Shown: positions 1 through 11,978, numbered from the stretch's first letter. The stretch: DNA of 64,000 bases from Massospora cicadina (GCA_022478985.1 JAKSZP010014455.1:186001-250000), one strand, 5' to 3'. Numbers and translations are program-made. Notes: a model not told the origin generated them from the sequence alone.

Positions 1-69
1 TTAGACTGTTTGGGATGAGCTCATTACTTATAAACAATGGATTTGATATCCAAGTAATGGAAGATTAAT

Positions 70-540
70 TTACCTGCGGCGGAACAGGAGAAATGCGCCA
101 TTGTCACGTCCAAAGGGTTTTATCAACTGAACATATGTCACAAGGGTTGTGTATTGTCCTTCTAAATTCAAATGGGCGATGGACACTATCCTTGGCAAAT
201 TGAAGCTGTCATGGATTCCTGTATACCTTGACAATATTAACATATTCTCCTGCTTTTTTCTGAGCACCTTACACATTTGGAGGAGGTATTCTGCCGGTTG
301 GCTGAGGCCAACATCAAAATAAAGCCTGGAAATGTCACTTTTTCAAGGATCAGCTAGAGTAACTTGTGTTTGTGGTTGATGCAACAGGGCTGTGGCCCCA
401 ACCAGCTTAGGTGGAGGCCATCCGGAAGATGCCTACACCAAACAGTAAGCAAGCTAATTAAGTATTTTTAGGGATGGTCGGCTACTATTACTGCTTTATA
501 CCTAGCTTTAGTTGTACCGGAGGTCCGCTGATTGAGTTAT
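70..540 (+). pseudogene. Gypsy reverse transcriptase, C-terminal half (broken)
   Basis: The shifting + frames carry the RT pattern ending palm-thumb. There is a YLDN box near 220-235, where the family has YxDD, so the second catalytic aspartate is Asn. The segment IKPGNVTFF follows at about 318-345, then VDATGL and the thumb stretch VEAIRKMPTPN near 410-440. A GMVGYYYRFIPSFS-like segment leads into the RNase H domain. Stops interrupt every frame. The RT would copy element RNA into DNA; this copy cannot. Confidence 0.8.
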
Positions 541-554
541 TATAAAAGGATACC

Positions 555-1010
555 ATGTTTGAATGGACAGAAAGCCGTCAACATTCTTTTGATACACTTC
601 AAATGGTGTTTATCAATGCTCCAGTGCTAAGCTACCCAAATTTCAAAAAGGAATTTATTGTACAGATGATTGCATCCCTTTCCGCTGTGGGGGCAGTTCT
701 GTCCCAAAAAGATGACGAAGGGGAGGAGTACCCAGTGGCATATTGCAGTTGAAGCCTGAATAGCCATTAATGTAATTATAAAGTGACTGAGTGGGAGTGC
801 TTAGCAGTGATATATTTTTACAAGCAATTCAGAGTATATTTGCATGGCGTAAATTAATGTTGTAACGGATCACGCCTCGTTATGCTGGTTGCAGAACCTT
901 AAGGAGCTGGAGGGGCGTCTAGCCTGATGGGCCCTTAAACTGCAGGCTTATGTTTTGAGATTCTTCACTGACTGGGAGCCAAACACTAGAATGCAGACTG
1001 CTTGTCAAAC
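555..1010 (+). pseudogene. Gypsy RNase H domain (broken)
   Basis: A 65-codon open stretch (555-752) contains the RT/RNase H connection FEWTESRQHSFDTLQ and the APVLSYPNF block, followed by a segment ending PVAYCS. After one stop the sequence continues with the LAVIYFYKQFRVYL-like and VTDHASL blocks (about 800-885) typical of Gypsy RNase H. This domain degrades the RNA strand during reverse transcription. It is directly downstream of the RT remnant. Confidence 0.85.
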
Positions 1011-1109
1011 TTACCAACAATCGCAGTGATGTGGATCTAAGCAACATCATGTACAACAAGATGCTTAGTGGTAAGAAAGATGATGAGCGCCACAAGTTGT
1101 AAAGGCGCT

Positions 1110-1830
1110 GAATGAAATGTGAGCCAATACTTTACAGCGGATTGGCAATACAACAGTGAACTTTCTGAAACCCTTGGCACGGCCTAATATTAACATAAGC
1201 TCACATAGGGACATTAAACAGGGTGATGTGCGCAAGACAATGAAATTGTTGCAGCCTCAGTATTACTGGGAAAGCATGAACTTTGACGTGCTTGATACTA
1301 TCTCCTCCTGCCACCAGTGCCACGCAAAAAAGCCATTCTGACAGAGGTCCTCATACTAGTAATTGAAGCTGAACTTTGCACAGAATACAGTTTTCATGGT
1401 TGTAGTTTGACCTCTACCAATGGGAGCTAACCAGTCTTATTACATTTTGGTGGCCATTGACCACTTAACCCAGTGAGTTGAAGCATGGGTAATACGAGTT
1501 TAGGGAGGTCACAGTGGCCAAATTCATAATGGAATGCATTATCCAGCGGCATGGCTGCCCTAAGTTCCTCATTACTTTAACGGAACTAACTTCACTTCCC
1601 ACATCCTTCCAAAGCTTAATGAGCTGATGGCCATTCAAGGGGTTTTGATAACCCCATACAACCCAAAGTCCAATGGAATGATTGAGCAGGTCAATGTGAC
1701 TTTAGTTAATATACTATGTAAATTAGTAGCAGATTGACCCTCAGATTAATGAACCCTTCTGTCCACCACCGTCATCGCCTATAATATTAGTAATTGTTTT
1801 GCCATGGGGAAGAGTCATTCCAATTACTTA
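1110..1830 (+). pseudogene. Gypsy integrase: zinc-binding and catalytic core (broken)
   Basis: The stretch 1156-1341 encodes the integrase N-terminal HHCC region: SSHRD, then LLQPQYYWESM, then CHQCHAKKP. These match the usual H-x(4)-H...W..M...C-x(2)-C arrangement. Downstream frames show core fragments such as LVAIDHLTQ (about 1450-1475) and PYNPKSNGMIEQVN (about 1655-1700), the latter being the conserved block around the catalytic Glu. Several stops and frameshifts are present. Confidence 0.85.
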
Positions 1831-1906
1831 TGGATGACCCCCTGCTCTTCTGGTGTTGCTATATGCCTGTGTAGAAGATACCGGTGGAATGAATCTCTAA
1901 CGTTAT

Positions 1907-2218
1907 TTGATGAACCTAGTCAACACATTATTAAAATTGCAAATTGAAGCATACTCATTTAATTTATCCAAGAAGATTAGGACCCAAGCTGCCGATCAGG
2001 TATGGCATAGCAGGTTAACTAAGTTAAAAGATCAGTACATGGTTCTATTCCATGATCAACACGGTTTTGGGCAGAAGCACAAGCTGGCCAGTATGTTGAT
2101 TGGGCAATTCAAAGGTATTGAGAAGACAGGTATGGATGCATATACTATCAAGTACCCCAAGAGTGGTTGGATCATCAACCAAGTACATGCAAAGTTCCTT
2201 TGGGCATACAAGCTATAA
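1907..2218 (+). pseudogene. Integrase C-terminal region
   Basis: This is a 103-codon open frame immediately downstream of the integrase core and 18 bp before the polypurine tract. It shows the C-terminal pattern of Gypsy integrases: a KLKDQYMVLFHDQ turn followed by a beta-rich segment (QFKGIEKTGMDAYTIKYP, then NQVHAKFLWAY). I see no clear chromodomain. The start is not reliable because the original polyprotein was continuous with the integrase core. Confidence 0.6.
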
Positions 2219-2236
2219 GATCATTATTGTCCAGTC

Positions 2237-2246
2237 AGGGGGGAAG
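2237..2246 (+). promoter_or_regulatory. Polypurine tract and 3' LTR boundary
   Basis: AGGGGGGAAG lies directly before a TG dinucleotide (2247) that begins TGTTGCAATTCTGA, and 18 bp after the last integrase codon. A purine run abutting TG is the standard primer site for plus-strand synthesis in LTR retrotransposons. It therefore fixes the left end of the 3' LTR. Confidence 0.75.
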
Positions 2247-2437
2247 TGTTGCAATTCTGATATGACTGGACAATCAACCCAAAGTCAGTACAGAGTAATA
2301 GGTAGAATCCGCTGAGCTTTAGTAGGAGTTATGATTTTTAGAGCACCTTGAGATGAGGCGATTTAGGATTATAATGGATGAGTATTGGATTGCTTCCATA
2401 TGAGGCAATTAGGCAATGATGCACAATGAATTGTATT

Positions 2438-2760
2438 AAATTGCCTCAAATAGGGGGTGGAAGGCGAGTCAGTAGGGTGTATGGCTACCAACCTGAAGGT
2501 TGCAGGTTCAATTCCCAACCTTTGCACATCGATTGGGGTGCCAGCCTAAGGAAGCTATTGGCAGTTAGTAGGTCTAATAACACGAAAACCCTACCCATGA
2601 TGTAACCAGAAAAATCTGAGTCCCAATCCAGAGGTGGAAAAACTTTCTTTGATGAAGTTGACCCTGCTCAGGTTGCATGTCAATTCTTTCTTTTTCTCTT
2701 TCAGTAATGCCTGTCCCCTGGTCAGCTTGCCTCAAATAAATAAAATTGCCTCAAATTAGG
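2438..2760. repeat. Target-site duplication flanking the SINE
   Basis: AAATTGCCTCAAATAGG at 2438-2454 and AAATTGCCTCAAATTAGG at 2743-2760 differ by one inserted T. They directly bracket the SINE, so it entered by target-primed reverse transcription. Confidence 0.85.
2455..2742 (+). mobile_element. tRNA-derived SINE with LINE-like 3' tail
   Basis: It is 288 bp long. Near the 5' end are tRNA-like pol III promoter boxes: an A-box-like GCGAGTCAGTAGG (about 2465-2477) and a B box GGTTCAATTCC (2505-2515), spaced as in a tRNA. The body is unrelated to coding sequence. The 3' end, CTGGTCAGCTTGCCTCAAATAA (2718-2739), matches the tail of LINE-type elements at 57.86 kb and 27.1 kb. Flanking direct repeats are 2438-2454 and 2743-2760. 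Such SINEs are transcribed by RNA polymerase III and moved by a partner LINE. Confidence 0.85.
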
Positions 2761-3109
2761 CGATTGGGAATTAAATGAATGAAGGCTGCTGGAACCAATG
2801 AGATATGGTGAACTGAAATACTAAGCTGAGGAAATGGTAACATCCAAAGTTGCTGAAATTTAAGTGAGATGAGATGATTTAGGCAGGAGGTTACTAATAG
2901 TCCTAGAGAGAGCGGAATAGCAAAAAATTCACTGTTTCTATTGTATTAAATAAAAGAGTGTTTTGGGAGCAAGTGCTCCATATTTATTAAAGCAGTTTAT
3001 TTCGTTATTTCATGGACAAAGATCATGATATCGTTGCTCTAATTGCTCAGTGAGCTAAACCCTGTGCCAAACCCTTCATCATATCTCCAGAATATGGCCA
3101 AATTTAAAA

Positions 3110-3655
3110 TAGAGTTAATATGGGAAGCTGGATAAGCAATCCTCATTTTGGAGGATGGGCCCTGGCTGATGAATAATAAAAAAGTCGTAATTTTGAAGCT
3201 TTAACGCCTGTCAGTATAACATCCCATCAGGAATTCTTCATTTTATGTAGCATTGTAAGGAAGCATGATTGGTAATTAATGTAAAATGATTCCGTGTAAG
3301 TAGGGTAAAAAATGCTTAATAGCCAGCAGGACAGCCAACCATTTGTGCTCTGTAACACTATAGTAGCATTCAGCTCTGGTTAGATTTTGCTATAGTAGGC
3401 GATGTAATGGTCTACTAAGTTTTCTTCATGATGCAATAGTAAGGCTTTGATACCTATATCACTAGCATTGGTAGAAGTATAAAGGGTTTATCAAAGTTGG
3501 GATGTATAGGTACAGGTGAGTGGTAGAGAGCTGAGCATAATGTGTCAAAGGCCTGCTGTTGCTCTTCTTTCCATTAGAAGGCTATTCCCTTATTTAATAA
3601 ATATACTAGAACTCAGAGGTGTTGGCAAAAGGGGAATAAACTTAAAATAATATCT
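3110..3655 (-). pseudogene. Gypsy RNase H remnant
   Basis: Minus-strand fragments read KPFILYTNAS-like, then YIAYYSK, then LAVLLAIKHFL and finally the TDHASL...LQNYDFFIIHQPG block that closes Gypsy RNase H (about 3150-3250). Frameshifts separate the blocks. The GRLA-type turn is also recognisable just before LQNYDF. Confidence 0.75.
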
Positions 3656-3659
3656 CAAC

Positions 3660-4330
3660 ATCAAAAAAACCTGTACGTATTGTAAGGATTTAAGTGGGAT
3701 ATCTTAGAAATGGCCATAACCTTATTGTCCATTAGAGTTATTCCAGGTTTACCTAATTTTGGCCTAGCAAAATCCATTTCACTCTGGAAGAAAGAACATT
3801 TTGACGGCTTTAATTTTAATGAGGCCTGCAATAACCACTGGAAAACTTGCTGAAGATTATCTATGTGCTTGGTAAAGGTTATAAAAAATGGCAATATTAT
3901 AAAATAAACTAGCACACATAAATGTTTTCAGTCACCTAAAAACCTCCATGGAACGTTGGAAAGTAGCAGGGGCGTTACATAACTCCTACGGCATTTAAAT
4001 GGGCTTGAATAGTCCTTTACTTGTAATAAGGGCAATTTTTTCATGATTTACAGGTGACAAATCAATGTGCTTTACCCACTGGCGAGATCTATAGTCAAAT
4101 ATATAGTGGGAAACTGACATCAAGCATAAGGAGTCAAATATATGCAACAATGGAAAGCTATCTTTCCTTGTCTTTTGAATTGAGGCGGCGATAATCTATG
4201 ACAACATGGTAGCCACCATCCATCTTCCAGATTAAGATGAACGGGGATGCCCACAGACTTTTAAAAGGCACAAGTAACCTGGCCTCCAACAGTTTCTGTA
4301 ACAAGAAAGTCACCTGAGCTTCCTCAACTT
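3660..4330 (-). pseudogene. Gypsy reverse transcriptase remnant
   Basis: An open stretch at 3661-3915 carries LQASLKLKPSKCSFFQ, the conserved block following the active site. Upstream on the minus strand (about 4190-4270) is SPFILIWKMDGGYHVVIDYRRL, split by no stop, equivalent to the SPVVLVKKKDGSWR.CVDYR motif of Gypsy RT. The region between them is broken. Confidence 0.8.
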
Positions 4331-4999
4331 TAGATTTCCTGTATGGCTGAGCTTTAAATGGAGGGTGATCTTAGGTTTCAATTTGGTGAATAACCCCCAA
4401 CATTTTTGCAGTCACTTGGTCCTAAGGAATAAAATCGCTATGCTCCTCAAGGAGGTCTTTGTTCTGGCATTCATTAAGAGTGTTTTTGTTCCTAATTCTA
4501 CTTTCAACTGAAGTTATGATGGAAAGAGGATCAAATCATAAATATTGTAAAGAGCCATAACAACTTATGCCAGCGATATTCTCAATGAGACATGATTCTA
4601 TGTAATTAGTAGGAGCATGCTGAGTGACTTGGAGAACTTGATTCATTAAATTCCCTAATAAGATAGAGATAAATTTACTGCAAGCTGGATCTAAAATTTC
4701 CCAAGAAGGTCGATGCTTATTTGATTGAAGTGTTTGGGTGTCCACTAAGATCCAAAACTTGATTAGGAGGGATGTGAATCATAATACCTGTATCCACAAT
4801 TTCTTGTGAGCCAGAAGGTATTGTAATAGGATGGGAGGCATACAAAGGGATTTCATCTTCAGAGTCCACAGACTCAGGGGGTAACTTAATTTGCCTCCTA
4901 AGACTTAATATCTGACTTTACCAATGGAGGATGGATATTTGAGCAGACATGTTCATTTCTTCAGGGCTCCTTTACTTTTGACTGGGAGGTAAAATATCA

Positions 5000-5560
5000 A
5001 TGGAATCTGATACCCTAATAGTGAAAGGTACTTTTCTTTATAGTTAATGTTGTAATTGAACTCCTGCATCAATTGGACAACTAATAAGCAACTCATAGTA
5101 ATTGTTTTCTAACGCAGTATCAGGAGCAGTGACTATAGGATTTCCAAATCAGAGAAGTAAGGTAAAATATGCCCTGATTGTAATTCAAGGGGAACTTCCC
5201 CTTTGCATAGATCGGGTGATTTTCCCATTCCCAAACAAGAAGGGCCCAAGGAGTGTGGATGTACCCCTCATCACAAAGGGCAATCTCACCCACATGGTAG
5301 ACAAGCGCTGGGTAACAGAACTCACTCTTAAGATTTCTCTCCTGGTACCCACGCTCACCTCAGCTGAACATTTTCTGCTTAATTGAGGAAATCTGCACTG
5401 AGATTACTGAATATAAGTCAAAAGGTCTAAAACCAATAAAATAAAGCCTAACGATTGGAAACCCAATATCTAAAAAAGCCATAAGAGATTTATAAGCCAG
5501 AATCATGGATGACATTGAGCCTTTAAGTGAGATGATTGCCGTTGCTAAATCCACTTCAAA
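5000..5560 (-). pseudogene. Probable Gypsy protease/linker region
   Basis: It lies between gag and RT on the minus strand, where the protease belongs. The longest open minus frame (5360-5554) is hydrophobic with an LDIGFPIV stretch. A clear D-S/T-G catalytic triad was not found, so the assignment rests mainly on position. Confidence 0.35.
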
Positions 5561-6859
5561 ATCATCAGGGATTATTACTGATAATTCAAATACTAGCTAA
5601 AGAATAGGGAGTTATGGCTGACACCACTCATTTGGCCAAATGTATGCCCCAGTGACCAGGAAAAGGTGGGTTGGCCATCCTGAAACCATTACTAACCAAT
5701 TGGGACTGCTTCTATGTTGGGTGGCCCCGGGGAATGCCCGTTGCTCATTGGGCCAAATGCCATCATGCCAACCGACATAAGAGCAGTTGAGCATCAAACC
5801 AGGTGTTTGTGGACAAACAGATAGCAACTCAGCCTGCCGCCAAATCATTTGATGTCAGTTCCAAGTAAAATTATCCGCCCCCTCCCACAAAAATTTTCCA
5901 GGTTAGGTCAGATTTGAGGGACCCAATCCCTGCTTTGACCCATTACCAAATGAACACTATTTGATCAATTGCATTGCACTGAGAAAATTGTTGATCACTC
6001 TTTTTTATCTATCTTTCCAATAAAAATCCTTTATCCAATTAAAGTTCTTATGTTTAAGACTAAAACATCTTTTCCACCAGTATTCCAACACCCCTCAGGG
6101 TTTATGGTCGTGTTAATATGGTATTTTGCTTGGTGTCTATACACGATTATGGCTCTTGGGTACTTAACTGCGGAACTCCTTCCTAGTTCCTCAACCGTCA
6201 TACCAGCAGCAGTGCCACTGGCATTCAAGTTTCCATTTGGGTGCTTCAGCATTTAAATTGGCAGGACATTCTAAAAATAACTTGCTGTTTTCTTGACACC
6301 AATTGCTTTAGTCATCCATTTATTTGCTGCCCCATATTCAGCTTTGTGAATCTAGTCTGGAGCCATTTTTATTTTTTGGATAGGTTGGAAGGATATAACG
6401 TTAATCAATGAGCTGAAATCAATTATTAACAAGACTTTAACCTCATGAACGACTACCCTAACTTGAAATACCGAAGTGTTGAACTGAGGATTAACTGCTT
6501 GTAAACTTTCTTGGGTGACTTATAGCAAAGCTATCAGAGGCTTTTGCCACGGCCAAGCGTGGGGCTGCTAAATGATTCTAAAGATTTTATCTGCCAGTGC
6601 TCGGCTTTCCATAAAAGTGCTGAACTCTAGTTTTGTTCAGGTAGCTGCCCAATATAAAAATAAAAATTCTGAAGGCCTTTATTTCCTTGGATAGGAAGGG
6701 GTACATCGATTTCTTCAGGCGCCGCTAACACTAAGCATCCTGAAGTGCTGGGCATAGGATTAGAGCTAGTTCAAGGGTCCTGAGGCACTTGGTTGTCATC
6801 AGCATAGGGAGCCCTTGCCCTATAATGACTGCTTTTTTGCTGACCTACATAGAAAGACG

Positions 6860-7560
6860 CGTTAAGTGTCTACAGTATGGTTGTTTCTCTTGCAAAAAGT
6901 GCTGGTTAATTCAGGGGTAGGTGATTGGGGAGTGTAATCAATAGTACTTGGGTCGAGGCTTATTATTATTAAAACGAGGGGGCCATTGGGCTTGATTAGA
7001 ATAGCTAGAATCTCCAAATTTGCCTCTTTGATATGGAGGATAGACGTCAATTTAGACTTACGCTTTAAGGTAAAGTAAAGTATGGCATAGTTTTTAAATG
7101 CTAAAAACGAAGCAGTGATAGCATCATCTAAAGTAAGATGTTTTCTGTGTGATCAGCATCTGAGCCCAGGGAAAATGGTGAACAAACTCAGCGACAGTTT
7201 TTCCACTTTTTAGTCATATACCTATGAAAGTTTTCTTTTAGTTGGATAAAGTTGGGCCGCACCCAAATTCCTGAAGCATGGGCGTCTTGGAATCATCCCA
7301 AGTCCGGCAATGCATGAGATGAATTACCTTAATGTAATGAGCTACATGACTAAGACATTTGGTTGGGTGCTTGAGCCATTGGGTGTCAGTGGTTTCTTCC
7401 ATAGCACTTTCATAACAAAATAGGAAAGAGAAGATAATCACTTCGCCTGGGATGAACTTCTCTTTGAACGATGGTTTGAACATGCCACTGGAGGGGTTAA
7501 TGGTCAAACAACGTGAATTGACACTGGGGTGCCTTTTCACCTGAAGAGGAAATGCTACCG
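6860..7560 (-). pseudogene. Gag remnant with partial zinc knuckle
   Basis: The open minus frame 7238-7540 contains FKPSFKEKFIPGEVI, which resembles the corresponding part (near 35.2 kb) of the later minus-strand Gypsy element. Further on, near 6880-6900, FCKRNNHTVD keeps the spacing of a C-x(2)-C-x(4)-H knuckle with some positions lost. Together these suggest capsid-to-nucleocapsid order. Confidence 0.5.
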
Positions 7561-7599
7561 CTGGGATATATGGGAAGGTGTAGAGCGTCCATCTGACTT

Positions 7600-8825
7600 T
7601 TTAAGTCGTTGATATATTAAATTATTAGATCTACCCAATTATGGGCAGCATGAAGAGCCAATTTGGTGGTAATGAGCGGAGCTAATTTTCAAATTCTACT
7701 TTTTTAGCATGGTAGTTGCATCACAAAGTTTGAGTTGGTGTTGATCTATGGAAAGAATTTATCATTCAATCCCACATGCACAGCGGGGTAATTTCGCCAC
7801 AAAGTTAAGGAATTTTTGATACAGAGAGAGATCTAACGCCAGATCATTTTTGCTCATTGTATAACATTTGCACTGAGAACTAAGGATAAACCTGGCAGGG
7901 AGCAGCAGTTTTGTCAGGACTAAGGGGTTTTAAACCACTTGTTTCTTTAATTTTAAGACCAGGAAACCCAAAGTTCCTGGGTGCAGAATTTATACTAAAT
8001 TGCTTTCCTTGTACGGAAAGTCTTTCCTCAGGTTAAGGTCCCTAAAGTCATAAAATACTAACTTCTATTATAGTCCCTAAGTATTTAAGAGATAGGTCAA
8101 TTCAACTATAAATGAAAAAAGAGATAGTAAAGTTTATTACTTTTGAATATCGTTTCATTGGAGTTTTCTTGGTCAATATCCATGCATATTAAGCTGAGTT
8201 AGAGTCTCATTTCCAATTGGGGATTCAGTAGTAGCTTGTTCGTATTTTTTCTGATGGGATTCGTTTTCTGGATAGATTGGGTTTGAACCACAATATTAGG
8301 GCTATAAAAAATCGTGAATTGGTCCCAATATCTAGAGGGCTGTAATTCGTTGGGGATAATCCCTGATAATGGTTTCAGCTATTTTGCAGTTTGGTTAAAA
8401 TCCTATCGTCTGAATCTTACAAATCTCTAATTCGGGTAGTAATCCCAACAATCATCATGGCGAAGAATGGGGTTTTAGTAAAAACCTCATGTATTGCTCC
8501 AAATGGCTGCTGGCATTCTGGAGCCCAAGCAAATAGGGCGTTCTTCCCTGTAAGGGGTTAAGAGGTGAGGCAAGCTCTGAAATGGCTGGCGAGAACTTTA
8601 AAAAATGTAACAGATTCTAGGAAGCACCAAAGTTGTTTCTGTGTCACAGGGGTAGACCAGGAGCAGGTGCCATCCAGCTTAAAGCGATTGCATGATCATA
8701 TTTTAAGATCTGATTCACCAGTTATTGGCTTTGTCATTATAGAAATCGCATTTGGATGGCTTATTCATTTGACCAGCTTTCTGGAGGGCTGCAGCCACTG
8801 CTACTAAATCCTTGCTTTGTTTGTT
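7600..8825. other. No recognisable gene
   Basis: No reading frame with family motifs was found. The sequence is probably the 5' untranslated part or LTR of the preceding Gypsy element plus the 3' pol part of the next one, but no LTR border could be fixed. Confidence 0.4.
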
Positions 8826-9400
8826 AAGCATTAAGTTAGTGAATCAAGATGTTATTCACGTAAGCAATGGCATAGGAGAATCTGAGATCCCAAAGGTGTC
8901 ATCTATTCTGCTCTGTAACACTGCTGGGGCTCGCTTTAGACCAAAGGGAATATATTTAAACTGGCGAAAGCCATACTAGGTGCAAAAAGTAGTCAGCTAC
9001 TCTTGGCCTGACTTATCCAGCACCCGATGTAAAATGATCACCAGATCAAGTTTGGAGAACTGTTTTAATTTGAGAATTTCTTGGGAATCGCTGCCTCCAA
9101 GGCAAGGGGAGGTATCAGGAACTGTTACATTTTTCAGGTGTCCATAATCAATGCATGGTCTTATTGTACCATCTGAATTCTGGGCAAAGATCACGAGATG
9201 ACACAGGAGAAGTTTTCTTGTACCATCCACACCTTTGTTATACAGTCATCAACACGCATCTTTAAAGCCTGGTCTTCTGCAGCCGTGTAGGGATATAGGG
9301 TACTGTTGATTTTTGTCAGGTCCACTGAAAACTGGTTACTCAGATCAAATTCTGAGTGACTAGGCTGAATATTGGTCACTTCCTCATAAAAACTCACTTG
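8825..9400 (-). pseudogene. Second minus-strand Gypsy RT remnant
   Basis: Minus-strand frames show, in order, DGTIRPCIDYGHLKN (about 9140-9185), KQFSKLDLV (about 9035-9065), YGFRQFKYIPFGLKRAPA (about 8930-8985) and AIAYVNNILIH (about 8835-8870). The last is the YVDD active-site box with both aspartates changed to Asn. The stretch MSFYEEVTNIQ..EFDLSNQF upstream (9191-9397) is the usual segment before RT. The neighbouring element at 3-7.6 kb has its own RT, so this is a separate insertion. Confidence 0.75.
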
Positions 9401-10227
9401 AACAGAACGAGATAAGATGCAAAGTGGCAGATCAGGAACAATATCTGTAGAATATTATTATAAGGTCGTGGCTAGCGCATTGCCTGATCCAGGGTGGTAA
9501 GAAGGAGGATTTCAATCGAGTGGCATTGGAGGAAAATGCTAGCATATTCCACTCCAAGTCAATAATGACCAACTGGTGGTACCAACATCCTACCCCCAAA
9601 CCACTGGAAAAGCAATTCCAGATTGCTGCAAGCTGTGCTATAACTTCATAAATGCTTTCCTAAAGCGCAAGGGTTCAATAGAGGTAGTGTATCATAGGGA
9701 CTGTGATGTCCCAAAACAGGCGATTAATAGTGATTCAAGATTAAAAGTTTGCACCACCTTAAGGTCAATACTACCCTGTGGCACCATGTCCACTAAGGCA
9801 CTTACAGTTACCTTCCGTTGGCCTACATAATCTTGAATGTGAAACAAGAACTAAGCATGACTCACTTTGTTCAACTCATTAATGAAGATAAGGGGTGAAT
9901 CAAACTTGTTAACCCTGCAAGGGACTCACACCAGGGTGAACCTGTTGATGAATTCAGTGGGCACAGAAGCCCGGGCATAAGATAAGGGTGATGATTCAGG
10001 GACTTCTGGGTCAGATAAGGGCTGCACTCGCAAAATCCTAATAAACAAGATTCACGCAACTGTGCTCCTCCAACTAGTTGACTAGTGTGCTGTGGTCAAT
10101 ATTGAGTGCTAAGGCTGCAGGGTTTTATAAAGATTGCAAGCAAACCCAAAGGTTCATTTGAAATATAACAGGTTAGGGGGAATACATCAGGGTTAGACTG
10201 GTCTAAATGAATTAAATATCACTTTCA
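9400..10227. other. No recognisable gene
   Basis: This is probably the upstream gag/protease part of the RT remnant at 8.8-9.4 kb, but I recognise no motif. The open minus frame at 9871-10059 has no family signature. Confidence 0.3.
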
Positions 10228-10241
10228 AGACCCTGAGAGGG

Positions 10242-10260
10242 ACCATCTAGTACTAAAAAA
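10242..10260 (+). mobile_element. Micro-insertion ACCATCTAGTACT + A run, with perfect 15-bp duplication
   Basis: The 19-nt segment ACCATCTAGTACTAAAAAA sits between two identical copies of AAGACCCTGAGAGGG (10227-10241 and 10260-10274; the first A of the right copy overlaps the A run). The same string is the 3' end of the LINE at 26.4 kb. A poly(A)-ended insert with a target duplication is the mark of target-primed retrotransposition, here with almost no cargo. Confidence 0.75.
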
Positions 10261-10274
10261 AGACCCTGAGAGGG

Positions 10275-11871
10275 GATATTGCAGTCCTCAGTGTGATAAC
10301 CTAAGCACATGTTGTGAGAGTACCTGAATATTCATGCACTTATCACACTTTTTGCATTTTAGGAGAAATGGGTGTAATAGCTAAGAGCGTAGAGCTCACA
10401 CCCTCCTCAATACATTCACCCCCTTTTCATGTTTCTCCTCTGTTGCCAGTTCCACCACCTGTATGAGACCTAAAGTGAGCATACTAGGGGGAGCCACAAA
10501 CTCTGGCTGCTTACAGTGAGATGAGGGCTACAAAGGGATTGTGGGTTGTGCCCCAAACTAATAGGACCTGATTTCTGCTTGTAACAAGAGTACTCCGCTG
10601 GCAACAGCTAAGGAGCATTCTTAAGTGTTAAAATAAACTCTGGTTGGTGGCAGAGCCATTAAAAAGCAAGAAAGGTTTTTATCAACACCTAAACCTTTTT
10701 ATTATTAGGTTGGGTTAATTGTTAGGAACCCAACGTGCAAAGAAATGACCTGGCTTTTAGAATGGGTACGCCAAAAACCTAATTGCAGTAAAGCTCCACA
10801 AATCACCGCTGGTTTTAATGAGTTCTGGGTGGGCGCGTTGATAGGGGTTTTGACAAGCTTCAACCCAGTTTATTGGTGCCCATGTATTACGTTTAATTTA
10901 CTGAAAAAACTCCCTTGACAGGTTTCCAAATAATAAGTTTCTAAAAATAAAATGGGAAATAAGGATAAGAGCAACCCAATACCATACTATTAGCAGGGTG
11001 CTGGGTTATATGAGGAACGGCGGAGGAAAATCTACTAAGCTGAATCTTATTTGGGGAAACAATTTCTGTTTTTAAATCCATTAATTACAAGGGTTAAATC
11101 CTCAATTTTGCCTTGATAGTATTAACCGAAGTTTCCAAGCTATTCTGGGGATAGTTCCCCATTTCCAAATGTGCAAATTCTCCTTTTTTAATTTCAGAAT
11201 AGGTTTGAGGGTTGTTCCCCATTTTTGGTCCTTTCTTTTCTTTTTTTTCTTGAATTTCACTTTCTAGGTATGTTTTCCCATTACATTTTGACTTCTATTT
11301 GAACTACCAGTTGAAGGCAGGTAATAGGGACTGTGATGTGATGCTTCAGGGTTCTCCTAAAGTCTTCACAAAGTTGATTAATAATAATTAAGAACGTGCA
11401 GACCTTGATACTATGATGGGTTTGGGTTGAGGGTTAAGTGTGGAAGCGGCATGTGGCAAACAGGGAGGGCAACAGCCACTGATCTCTCATCCAGGGTAAG
11501 CCCCAGATCAGAGATTAGGGTGAGAGGCAGGACCCTAGGGTTTAGACTTTTTGGGTTCTAAAGGGGTGCATTACCCTATCCAGCTAATAGCTGGAGCTAG
11601 GATCCTTACAATAGTAAACATATACATACTCTATTTTTGTATCTCTAGACATATTATAACTACGTTATATAGTAGGACTACAATTTAAAAGTGTAAAGGC
11701 ATAGAAAGGTCCTTAATTAAAAAGAGTATATTACTGACATTAATATCTAGTTTTTAATGTTAATTATGATTATTTAACATCTTTATTTAGGTTAAAAATT
11801 TTGCATCACAGTTAAGCTCTTTACATATAACTATCCTTAGGCTGTTTAATCTCAGTTTACCTTTAACTAAA
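10275..11871. other. No recognisable gene; possible old LTR
   Basis: No coding motifs were found on either strand. TGTGATAACC near 10290 could be the start of an LTR, but no matching end or second copy is visible. Confidence 0.3.
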
Positions 11872-11978
11872 ATGCTTAAAATAAAACTTTTCTTTCTCGT
11901 TGCAAACACTTTTGCAACCCATTCAATTCAAGACTAAATCTAGTTTGATAATCTCATAGAGGGGATTAGTCTGCGCCC

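Larger units (their letters stand above)
1..2246 (+). mobile_element. Ty3/Gypsy retrotransposon, internal 3' part (pol), degenerate
   Basis: Order on the + strand is RT, RNase H, integrase, polypurine tract, LTR, which is the Ty3/Gypsy pol order. The element enters from the left edge, so gag, protease and the 5' LTR lie outside the window. Reading frames are broken by many stops and frameshifts, so this is a dead copy. Each domain is still recognisable by spaced family motifs. Nothing suggests recent activity. Confidence 0.9.
2247..3000 (+). repeat. 3' LTR of the first Gypsy element (right end uncertain)
   Basis: The left border is set by the polypurine tract and TG. The right border is not certain, since no second LTR copy is inside the window to align with. 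It probably ends around 2.95-3.05 kb, before the oppositely oriented RNase H remnant. A SINE occupies 2455-2742. Confidence 0.5.
3060..7600 (-). mobile_element. Ty3/Gypsy element on the minus strand, degenerate
   Basis: Read on the minus strand, gag (about 7.5 kb), a zinc knuckle remnant (6.9 kb), protease-like region (5.4 kb), RT (4.3-3.7 kb) and RNase H (3.65-3.1 kb) follow in Gypsy order. No integrase is found beyond RNase H; the sequence runs into the facing LTR of the first element. So this copy lost its 3' end or was cut by that insertion. Every domain carries stops. Confidence 0.8.

Noticed and set aside
5102..5386. 94-codon + frame
   Set aside because: It lies opposite the minus-strand Gypsy protease region and has no known motif.
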